From assembly GCA_016714025.1 (NCBI GenBank), contig JADJOB010000002.1, forward strand, positions 355,501 to 419,500: a stretch of 64,000 nucleotides of DNA, written 5' to 3'. The translations under genes were made by a program, and so were the position numbers. This DNA is from Saprospiraceae bacterium. GTDB lineage: Bacteria; Bacteroidota; Bacteroidia; Chitinophagales; Saprospiraceae. Each line of letters starts with the position of its first letter. The stretch's first letter is position 1. Shown here piece after piece: positions 26,969 through 34,052 of this stretch. The notes beneath the pieces were generated by a model. The model was not told the DNA's origin, ran no database searches, and saw only the letters and a program-made list of their open reading frames with translations.

Positions 26969-27745
26969 ATGAATTCATCATTCAGTTTAAAACGAATTGG
27001 CTGGTTATCGAGAAAAGAATTTTTCGAATCCTTTCTGCCGCATTTTAAAATCATGACCATCGTTGTCAGTTCACTTGTTTTACTCCGTTGCATTATTGAA
27101 TACTTTAAAAAAGACATTGGTCCCGGAGTGGTTACTTTTGACTATGAAGGGGTATACATTGTTTTTGGTTTCATTTATACCATCAATTTATTTAGCGAAC
27201 TTAAATTATTATCTACCCGCGCTGACTTTTTAAGTTTACCGGCGAGTACCGAAGAAAAAGTATTTACCAAATGGCTTTTTGGAAATGTATTCTACTGGTT
27301 GGGAGTCATCCTGATATTTACAGTATTTTTCCTGGTACAAAAATTAATTATTGGCTATGGAATGAATAAGCCTACTGAAGCATTCAATCTATTTTCAAAA
27401 ACGAATCTAACTGGCTTGCATTACCTGATTGTTATTTTCAGTATATACTTTTTTGGAGCGGCAACCTTTAACACAGGAGCCTGGTACAAAGTAATTCTGT
27501 GGGGCATCGTGTTGAGTCTTGCTTATATGATTCTGATATTTTTATTTGCTTATGCTTTATTTCCAGAAATGCGGGCTGAATTACACGGTACAACCCATGT
27601 GAATTATGGGGTCAACAATGCACCGATAGATTTAATGCTCGAAGACTTCTGGATTATCAAATTTGCTAAATTCTTTATCCAATATCTTGCTGCACCTTTC
27701 TTTTGGTTTATGACTTATTTAAAAATTAAAGAAAAGGAGGTTTAA
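26969..27745 (+). CDS. ABC transporter permease-like membrane protein
   Basis: 258 residues with about six hydrophobic segments (near 27-47, 64-84, 103-125, 144-164, 170-195 and 225-248). I see no signature identifying a substrate class. The loop LLSTRADFLSLPASTEEKVFTKWLF following TM2 is typical of the ABC-2 permease-like proteins encoded beside YtrA-type regulators. It is flanked by the ATPase gene (18 bases) and the GntR gene (1 base), which fixes its role as the membrane subunit. Confidence 0.82.
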   Translation: MNSSFSLKRIGWLSRKEFFESFLPHFKIMTIVVSSLVLLRCIIEYFKKDIGPGVVTFDYEGVYIVFGFIYTINLFSELKLLSTRADFLSLPASTEEKVFTKWLFGNVFYWLGVILIFTVFFLVQKLIIGYGMNKPTEAFNLFSKTNLTGLHYLIVIFSIYFFGAATFNTGAWYKVILWGIVLSLAYMILIFLFAYALFPEMRAELHGTTHVNYGVNNAPIDLMLEDFWIIKFAKFFIQYLAAPFFWFMTYLKIKEKEV

Positions 27746-27746
27746 T

Positions 27747-28118
27747 ATGGAATTCAAAAAATCATTATCAATATTCGAACAAATAGGTATGTCTGTTCAG
27801 GAAAATATTATCAACCAGGATTGGCAGGAAGGAGAACGCATTCCCTCTGTTAGAGATTATGCAACCAGCATTCAGGTCAACCCAAATACCGTCATGCGCA
27901 CGTATACCTTGTTACAAGACCAGGGTATCCTCGAAAATCGAAGAGGCATTGGATTTTTTGTTGCTCTTGGAGCTAAACAAAAATCAGTACAACATCGCAA
28001 AGATCAATTTGCTGAAGAGTTTTTGCCAGAATTATTCAAAAATATGGATCAACTCGGAATCAATTGGGATGAAATGAAACAATATTATCAGAATTGGAAA
28101 AATCAAAAGATATCATGA
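27747..28118 (+). CDS. GntR-family transcriptional regulator (YtrA subfamily)
   Basis: 123 residues. The winged helix-turn-helix covers ~10-78: GERIPSVRDYATSIQVNPNTVMRTYTLLQDQGILENRRGIGFFV. No effector-binding domain follows, only a ~45-residue helical tail, which is the hallmark of the YtrA subfamily. These regulators usually repress their own ABC-transporter operon. The ATG follows the permease stop by one base and the stop overlaps the next gene as ATGA, so regulator and transporter are made from one mRNA. Confidence 0.9.
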   Translation: MEFKKSLSIFEQIGMSVQENIINQDWQEGERIPSVRDYATSIQVNPNTVMRTYTLLQDQGILENRRGIGFFVALGAKQKSVQHRKDQFAEEFLPELFKNMDQLGINWDEMKQYYQNWKNQKIS

Positions 28119-28867
28119 AACTAAGTACTAAATTATTACTGGCACTTTTTGGGACTACAATCCTGCTAAGCTTTATCACGATGTTTAAAATCCAACAATG
28201 GCATCGGGAATATGATAAAGGCATTTATAAAGGCAATGAAAATTGGATCGTAAAAGAATTTCCATTACAAGCTTTTAACAGCCTGGAAGTGGGCAGCCAT
28301 TTTTCAATAGTTTGGCACCAGGGATCCCCCATGGTTAAAATTAAAATAGAAGAAAATCTTCAAAATTTAATCAAAGTAGATCAAACGGGAAACCATGTCT
28401 TCATCCATTATGACAGCCTGCCAAATTATCGATCCAACGGCAAGATTATCATCGATGTCTATTCACAAACTTTGGAAAAAATCCATTTAAAAGACTTTAT
28501 GGAATTTAATGCGGCTGATACCATCCGGGGACCTAAACTAGAATTGGAATTGGAAGATCATTGTGAAGTCAACATGAAAATTAAATTGGATACGCTTCTA
28601 TTAAATATGTACGACTTTTGTGAATTGAATCTTGCAGGACTATGTTCTACCAGTATCATTCGGATGAGTGGACATAGCCAATTGGATGGAGAAGAAACTA
28701 AACTTGAACAGCTTGAAATGCAAATGGATGACTTCACCCAAGCCAACATCCGGATTGAAAAGCTTATTAAAGCATCGCTAAAAGACCATGCTGAATTAGA
28801 CTACAAAGGGGATTCAGTTGTAGCTGATATCAAAACACGCGATTTTAGCAATGTCAACTCAGATTAG
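28115..28867 (+). CDS. DUF2807 (GIN-domain, adhesin-like) membrane-anchored protein
   Basis: 250 residues from ATG 28115, which overlaps the GntR stop as ATGA; an ATG at 28094 would overlap by 25 bases and put extra charged residues before the anchor, so it is less likely. An N-terminal hydrophobic segment (~5-22) anchors or exports it. The rest is a repetitive right-handed beta-helix-like DUF2807 domain (FNSLEVGSHFSIVWHQG, then repeated L-x-D/N strands such as LELELEDHCEVNMKI). The family is widespread in Bacteroidota and of unknown biochemical role. It probably senses or protects the envelope together with the transporter (inference). Confidence 0.83.
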   Translation: MKLSTKLLLALFGTTILLSFITMFKIQQWHREYDKGIYKGNENWIVKEFPLQAFNSLEVGSHFSIVWHQGSPMVKIKIEENLQNLIKVDQTGNHVFIHYDSLPNYRSNGKIIIDVYSQTLEKIHLKDFMEFNAADTIRGPKLELELEDHCEVNMKIKLDTLLLNMYDFCELNLAGLCSTSIIRMSGHSQLDGEETKLEQLEMQMDDFTQANIRIEKLIKASLKDHAELDYKGDSVVADIKTRDFSNVNSD

Positions 28868-29276
28868 AAAATTTCTAAAATAATTTGACAAAATATAGCC
28901 CCAAATCCAAAAATATTATTGGGAAGCGGGTCTAAAAACTTGAATACTTGAAATTTGGTAAAATTGTTTTTTACAGTATATTATTTTGTATAAACGGACA
29001 TAATTAGGTTTTAACAAAATTTTAGCACTTAAATAATCGATTTTAAAAAATAAATAATAAGCTGTTATAAAAACAATTTCAGGGGTGCAACGTTTTTATA
29101 GTGTATCGATCTTTTTAAAGACATGGTACTGAAACCCTGAGAAATGAATTGCCTGGTGTACTGATTAGAACGGTCCCAGTTTTTAAAAAAAACGAATTTT
29201 ATTAATCCGGATTGGAATAGGACTTCTATTTCGAAAGGGATGCTTTACAAAAATATTAAATATTAAAATTAGATAT
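28868..29276. other. Intergenic region upstream of the DUF7948 gene
   Basis: 409 bases with no gene. AT-rich, with no strong terminator for the ABC operon. It contains the CAACGTTTT motif annotated at 29088-29096, preceded by a short G run. The last ~50 bases before the ATG are A/T-only repeats of AATATTAA. Confidence 0.55.
29088..29096 (+). promoter_or_regulatory. Candidate ECF-type -35 element (CAACGTTTT) upstream of the DUF7948 gene
   Basis: The context GGGGTGCAACGTTTTTATAG resembles AAC-type ECF -35 elements. The same nine bases occur upstream of the lipoprotein-sigma-barrel cluster at 34009-34017 on the minus strand. The -10 part is not clear, and a start here would leave a leader of roughly 150 bases. 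Confidence 0.3.
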
Positions 29277-30074
29277 ATGAAAACTCAAATTACAAAAGTT
29301 GCGATGATGGTAGGAATCTTTATGATCACCTTCGGAATGCAGTCGAATGCAGCAATTTTACCTTTAAATGGTCCTGAAATCATTAAAGGTGCAGAACTCA
29401 CTTTTGCAGAAAACAAATGCCAGATCAAGGATTTTTCTGGTAAATTAAATAAGAAAGTACTCTTTTTAGCACAAGCTGATAATATGAAGTACTTATTTCG
29501 CAAAGATGGGATCTCTATGCAACTTGCTAAACCTGCCCAAACGATGGAAGTATTGTCTGATGATAAAGTAATCAGCATTCAGTCCCCGGCAGTATATCAA
29601 AAATTAGAAATCAGTTTTGAAGGAATGAACCGCGATGCAGATTTGTATGGTGCTGAAGAATTCAGAACGGTTACTTTTAAAAATGATATTAGCAATTGTC
29701 AAACCAGAAATTTCCGTAAATTATATTATACTGAAATGTATCCAGGAATTGATTTAAGATACAGCGATTTTGATGCCCGCTTAAAATATGAATTCATTGT
29801 GCAACCTGGTTTTAATTATCAGGAAATCCGAATGAAAATTGATAGCGCAAAAGAAATCAGTATCAATAATTTAGGACAATTGGTTATCAATACAACAACC
29901 GGCGATTTGGTTGAAGATGCTCCAATAGCCATACAGGATGGAAAACCCTTGCTGGTAAAATGGGTAGTTGACCAACAAACTGTAAGTTTCCGGGTTTTAA
30001 ATCCGGATCCAGGAAAAGAACTTTACATACAATCCAGCTTTCAATTTAGCAGAAGTTTGGAACCAAAAATCTAA
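29277..30074 (+). CDS. Stand-alone DUF7948 domain protein, exported
   Basis: 265 residues. A signal peptide (~1-25, ending MQSNAA) leads into a single domain that matches the N-terminal DUF7948 module of very large SBBP/gliding-motility-associated proteins: FAENKCQ, KVLFLAQADNMKYLFRKDGISMQL, YTEMYPGIDLRYSDFDARLKYEFIVQPGFN and ISINNLGQLVINTTTGDLVEDAP. Those giants continue into beta-propeller, PKD and T9SS sorting domains. Here the protein stops right after the module, and no such sequence follows in any frame. There is no sorting domain. Function unknown. Confidence 0.78.
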   Translation: MKTQITKVAMMVGIFMITFGMQSNAAILPLNGPEIIKGAELTFAENKCQIKDFSGKLNKKVLFLAQADNMKYLFRKDGISMQLAKPAQTMEVLSDDKVISIQSPAVYQKLEISFEGMNRDADLYGAEEFRTVTFKNDISNCQTRNFRKLYYTEMYPGIDLRYSDFDARLKYEFIVQPGFNYQEIRMKIDSAKEISINNLGQLVINTTTGDLVEDAPIAIQDGKPLLVKWVVDQQTVSFRVLNPDPGKELYIQSSFQFSRSLEPKI

Positions 30075-30132
30075 TAGCAATCTTTTAGAATTTACATCTG
30101 AATCTGAAGATCTAAAAAAATTAAGGTGTAGC

Positions 30133-30169
30133 AAAAAAGGCAGCGTGCTGAAAAGTGGGCTGCTTTTTT
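30133..30169 (+). terminator. Rho-independent terminator after the DUF7948 gene
   Basis: AAAAAAGGCAGC (30133-30144) pairs with GCTGCTTTTTT (30159-30169) around a 14-base loop, with one unpaired G. The stem ends in a T run on the plus strand, 59 bases after the stop codon. Because of the A tract on the other arm it could also work for transcripts from the minus strand, but the barrel gene there ends 100 bases away. Confidence 0.75.
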
Positions 30170-30270
30170 ATTTCTGATAGGCAACAATTTTGGAAATAAA
30201 ACCAGAACCTCATAGTGCTCAAACATTTTATTCTTTCAAGCATGCCTGAAAAAATAAAAACCAAATTTCA

Positions 30271-31653
30271 CTAAAGCTTGAATTTATAACTTAATTGAGC
30301 CCCTACTAAATTATACTTTTCCTGAATGTCACTATTTCTATTAAAGGAATTGAAATAGTTACTACAATTCACACTTAAAGAAATGGCATTTCGGTTCGTT
30401 AATAAATACGAAACACCAACTCCACCGCTCACGGAAAATCCCAATTGTGATTTTATTTCATTCTGGATTTCCGTATTGCGATTCTCCTTTGTCAGGTAAT
30501 GGCCGCTGGCTCTTGAAAACAAATTACAGGCAATCGCTGCATTTGCAAAAATTGCCCATTTAGTGCTAAATGGCCTGGTATAGTTTACCCCAAGATTCCA
30601 ATCCAGAAGATACATCCTTTGATAACTGGTTTGGCGCGTTGTGGTGACACGCCTTACATATTTATCTTCCTCGGAAAAACTGCTGGTACCAGCTAAACTA
30701 ATGTGCTCGATGATTTGTCCGTTTGGAATCACGAGTTCTTCTAAACTCCTAAAGCTGCCTCTATTTTGAGAAACAATGTGTGTGTATCGAATGCCGCTAA
30801 ATAATTCAAATTGCTTACTCAATGTTTTAGACAAACTAATTTCTGATTTTAATGCATATAAAACCTTTGTATTTCGAATCGAGGCTGAATCTGAATTAGT
30901 ATTGAAATTGCGATTAACCAGATCCTGACCAAAGCCAATCTGCAAGTACCAGGGTTTTGTTATAGCTTGTGGTCGCAGGTTAACTTTTGGATTTGGTATC
31001 ACGCTCAACTTCAACACTAACAAGGGTGAATGAAAGTTCAAGTCTGTCATCAAAACTGGTAATGAGTGCACCAATTCTTGACTTGTTTCAAATTTTGACT
31101 GAATTCCAATTTCAGTTTCTGTTTTAGCTATTTGTGAATTATTGGCTTGAGATAGGTCTCCAGAATTTTTTAGAATCCCGGTATTTGAGGATTTATAATT
31201 AACAGTAGATTCAAAATCTTTCACGCCCATGGTTTCAATTGACCTGGATTTATTCTGGTTCAGCTGTTTTATTGGAGGTGAAAATTTTTGTGTTAGCTCA
31301 GTCATATTTTCTTTAGGGTGTAATATTAAATTCGTTGATTGCTTTAATAGTAATTTTTCATTTTTGTCTGGATTAATTGGCAGGTTTGCCTTGTTGTTTG
31401 ATTCTCTATTTCTTTCAGCAACTACGGTTTGAGTTGGTTGCGATTCTTTAAATATTTTATCAGCTTTATTTGCAGGATTTAAAAAATAATAAAGTCCAGC
31501 CATTGCAAGCAATAGCCCCATACCAGTCCACCAAAATATAAAACCACGTTTTGTGCGTTTCCTTTTCTGGATGTCCTTCCACAATTGTTCTGTATCTACC
31601 GGCGAACTGTGATTTTTCATCCGCTCTTTATATTTTAAATCAAACAGTTTCAT
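30271..31653 (-). CDS. Dual membrane-spanning anti-sigma-like protein: cytoplasmic head, TM helix, linker, outer-membrane beta-barrel (Dma-like)
   Basis: 460 residues. A short charged N-terminus (1-36, with TEQLWKDIQKRKRTKRG) precedes one TM helix at ~37-58, then a low-complexity Asn/Ser/Lys-rich linker (~60-225). The C-terminal ~235 residues are an outer-membrane beta-barrel: alternating strands from KPWYLQIGFGQDLV onward, ending in the aromatic-basic strand AQLSYKFKL. There is no signal peptidase site. The gene overlaps the ECF sigma gene by 14 bases. This is the layout of the Dma anti-sigma proteins described in Bacteroides thetaiotaomicron, which bridge both membranes. That it inhibits the adjacent sigma factor is inference. 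Confidence 0.75.
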   Translation of the reverse strand: MKLFDLKYKERMKNHSSPVDTEQLWKDIQKRKRTKRGFIFWWTGMGLLLAMAGLYYFLNPANKADKIFKESQPTQTVVAERNRESNNKANLPINPDKNEKLLLKQSTNLILHPKENMTELTQKFSPPIKQLNQNKSRSIETMGVKDFESTVNYKSSNTGILKNSGDLSQANNSQIAKTETEIGIQSKFETSQELVHSLPVLMTDLNFHSPLLVLKLSVIPNPKVNLRPQAITKPWYLQIGFGQDLVNRNFNTNSDSASIRNTKVLYALKSEISLSKTLSKQFELFSGIRYTHIVSQNRGSFRSLEELVIPNGQIIEHISLAGTSSFSEEDKYVRRVTTTRQTSYQRMYLLDWNLGVNYTRPFSTKWAIFANAAIACNLFSRASGHYLTKENRNTEIQNEIKSQLGFSVSGGVGVSYLLTNRNAISLSVNCSNYFNSFNRNSDIQEKYNLVGAQLSYKFKL

Positions 31654-32197
31654 ATTTTTTTATTAGAACGTGATCCATTGTTTTAATTTTTTCCATCAGC
31701 AATTTTCTGGCTCGATTCAATTGGCTTCTGGAAGTTCCTTCATTGATTCCTAACTGCGCAGCAATTTCCTTATGAGAATATTCGTCAAAAACATACATAT
31801 TAAATACTTCCCTACAGCCTTCCGGTAATTCGCACACGTATTTAAATAAGAGTTCCAATTGAAGGGTATCTAAAATTTCAGGTGCTATACCTTCCGGCTC
31901 CGAGGCAAATTCTGCAACAAATTCTATTTTTCGTTTACGCTTTTTTAGTTCTTTAAGCGATTGATTGACAACAATCCGATAAATCCAGGCTTCAAGCGGA
32001 GCAATTTCTTCCTGATACGTTTTTATATTATTAAAAATAGCGATCCAGGATTCCTGCAAAACGTCATAAGCTAAATGATCATCTGCAAGATACCTCCTGG
32101 CTATGCTGAGCATTTTGCCAGAAAAGAAATCCACCAGTTCTTTCTGAACTGATGGATTTCCTTGTTTTAGGGCTGCTATATAATGATTATCAAACAA
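31640..32197 (-). CDS. ECF-family RNA polymerase sigma factor
   Basis: 185 residues. Sigma2 (AYDVLQESWIAIFNNIKTYQEEIAPLEAWIYRIVVNQSLKELKKRKRK) and sigma4 (LPEGCREVFNMYVFDEYSHKEIAAQLGINEGTSRSQLNRARKLL) are clear. The start is TTG at 32197; no in-frame ATG lies before the sigma2 region. It lies 28 bases after the lipoprotein gene and overlaps the barrel/anti-sigma gene by 14 bases, so the three genes are probably one transcript. It should direct polymerase to an extracytoplasmic-response regulon when the barrel protein releases it (inference). Confidence 0.92.
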   Translation of the reverse strand: MFDNHYIAALKQGNPSVQKELVDFFSGKMLSIARRYLADDHLAYDVLQESWIAIFNNIKTYQEEIAPLEAWIYRIVVNQSLKELKKRKRKIEFVAEFASEPEGIAPEILDTLQLELLFKYVCELPEGCREVFNMYVFDEYSHKEIAAQLGINEGTSRSQLNRARKLLMEKIKTMDHVLIKKYETV

Positions 32198-32225
32198 ACA
32201 GCTATTTTAATAATTATTTATCAAT

Positions 32226-33974
32226 CTATGTTTTTATTCTGAACTTCCCTGAGACTGAATTTTGTCCTGATGTCCCCCAATATTTACCTATAATATATCC
32301 TCCGGTTAAATCAAATTGACTTATTTCAATATTTAGACATTGGGTACATACTAAGTTTAATGAAGTGCCATTTATTAAAGTGCCTACCAGATAAAAATTT
32401 AAGAATGGTGAAGGTACATTTAATCCATTGTAAACAAACCTATTGAAACTTTCAAGGCCAGAACCGTAAAAATAAAATGCGTATTCATTGGTAGCTAAAC
32501 TATCCTGATAAATTCCTATACTAAGGATTCGTCCATCTCTTTTGTAATAATACTCCTGAGACCCATTATAGGATACACTGACGTATTCATCAAAAGCTGT
32601 GCAAATCGTTAAATTGGGAACTTGAACATTTTTTTGATTGGTTAATGTCAATGATGTTACTCCGGATTGCAATCCATTGGCATAATCAGCAGCTTCAAAA
32701 CTGACCGGCTCACCTATGGTTAAACAATTGCTTGTAAAGTTAAAACTGCTGTCCGGATTTACAATTAAATACCTGACTCCCTGATTGGATGTGAATTTTA
32801 CATAACTTGTTCCCAGATTATTAGGTGGACAAACTTCTACTTTTCCTGTGAATTCATACGTATTAATATTTTGATTATCAACTTGAATCATTCCCAAATC
32901 GGTATCAGAAGTTAAAACTCCCAAATTTGCTTCATACAATTTTACTTGCATAAACGTGTCACAGATTTCATTAATTTGAATTTTCAAGTCAACGCCAGCT
33001 GGGACTTTCCCTTCAAATTTACCATTTCCATCGGTAACGGCATAACCTGACGGACCACCATTTACAGTAACTGTTACCCATAGATTTGCAACTGTTGCTC
33101 CTTGCAAGTTTTTAACTTGTCCTTTAAGGTTTACGTAATTGCCTGGGACATCACAATTCCAAAAAGAGAAATGACTTACTTCAAACTCATAATTGGAATT
33201 GACTTTAATTGCTCTTCCCTCTTCTTTCCAAATTCCGGTATTGCTTTGCTCAGCAATATACCAAATAGGCAAACTATTCGGTGCATTTGAAACGATGCTG
33301 TTGTCGAGATGCATCGAAATTTTAACTTTTTTACCGGGAGCTATTTGAAGAGCTTGACCATTGCTACCATACAATTCAGTTGCAACCATACCAAAAGAAG
33401 TCAAGTAAACGGAATTCCCATCAATGTCATATGCCCTAAGGTCAGCTGGCATCATTGCTCCAAAAAGTGGACTTGTCGGATTTAAATGGCGGGCATAGAT
33501 ATTTACATCACCTTTATATTCCAATCCATTGGCATCTACTAAAGAATTTGCAGGGAATTGATAATTAATACCACTAAAAGAAACCGTAGATGCACTTTGG
33601 GATGCAAATTGCACAGAGGATCCTTTAGAAATTAAAAAGAGTTCGATAATCCCCTTATTTGGGTAAATCCTTTTGCCGGTTTTAAAATAAGCCGGATGAG
33701 TAATTTGCACCAGGTGGCCGGTATTTTTGAGCGGCACATTCTTTAAAAAAATCAATCCTTCAGTATTACTGGTGTATTGAGTCCCATCTAAGGTCATGAC
33801 TGCACCAGAAACCAAATCGTTTTTCTCATTTCTAAGTACAATGATTGAATTCGTAGCAATGAGTTGAGTATACTTCTCAAATTCATCATTTACGGTAACT
33901 GATTTTTCATCTTTTCTGCAAGAATCAAAAATCAGCAAGCAAGCTAAAAAGCAAAGACATTTCCATGTTTTCAT
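32226..33974 (-). CDS. Surface-type lipoprotein with carboxypeptidase-regulatory-like domains
   Basis: 582 residues from ATG 33974. A longer frame starts at a TTG (34010), but that would cover the candidate promoter motif and put 12 residues before the signal peptide. Signal peptide with lipobox FDSC, lipidated Cys19, followed by RKDE, which resembles the lysine-acidic surface-export signal of Bacteroidota lipoproteins. Two carboxypeptidase-regulatory-like beta sandwiches are visible: SGAVMTLDGTQYTSNTEG (near residues 55-95) and GATVANLWVTVTVNGGPS. The rest is beta-rich and unassigned. It lies upstream of the sigma and barrel genes and may be their signal input or their target (inference). 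Confidence 0.78.
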   Translation of the reverse strand: MKTWKCLCFLACLLIFDSCRKDEKSVTVNDEFEKYTQLIATNSIIVLRNEKNDLVSGAVMTLDGTQYTSNTEGLIFLKNVPLKNTGHLVQITHPAYFKTGKRIYPNKGIIELFLISKGSSVQFASQSASTVSFSGINYQFPANSLVDANGLEYKGDVNIYARHLNPTSPLFGAMMPADLRAYDIDGNSVYLTSFGMVATELYGSNGQALQIAPGKKVKISMHLDNSIVSNAPNSLPIWYIAEQSNTGIWKEEGRAIKVNSNYEFEVSHFSFWNCDVPGNYVNLKGQVKNLQGATVANLWVTVTVNGGPSGYAVTDGNGKFEGKVPAGVDLKIQINEICDTFMQVKLYEANLGVLTSDTDLGMIQVDNQNINTYEFTGKVEVCPPNNLGTSYVKFTSNQGVRYLIVNPDSSFNFTSNCLTIGEPVSFEAADYANGLQSGVTSLTLTNQKNVQVPNLTICTAFDEYVSVSYNGSQEYYYKRDGRILSIGIYQDSLATNEYAFYFYGSGLESFNRFVYNGLNVPSPFLNFYLVGTLINGTSLNLVCTQCLNIEISQFDLTGGYIIGKYWGTSGQNSVSGKFRIKT

Positions 33975-34008
33975 AATGTATTTTAATAATAATACCTCCA
34001 GCACACTC

Positions 34009-34017
34009 AAAACGTTG
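34009..34017 (-). promoter_or_regulatory. Candidate ECF-type -35 element (CAACGTTTT) upstream of the lipoprotein-sigma-barrel cluster
   Basis: Reads CAACGTTTT on the minus strand, 35 bases before the lipoprotein ATG. It is identical over nine bases to the site upstream of the DUF7948 gene. If it is a -35 element the transcript would start about at the ATG, giving almost no leader. The -10 half is not evident, so the call is tentative. Confidence 0.3.
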
Positions 34018-34052
34018 GAATGGATTGAAAAAAATTTAATTTATTTTCAGAA

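Noticed and set aside
28094..28114. Upstream ATG as start of the DUF2807 protein
   Set aside because: It would overlap the regulator gene by 25 bases and place seven charged/polar residues before the anchor; the ATGA junction at 28115 fits better.
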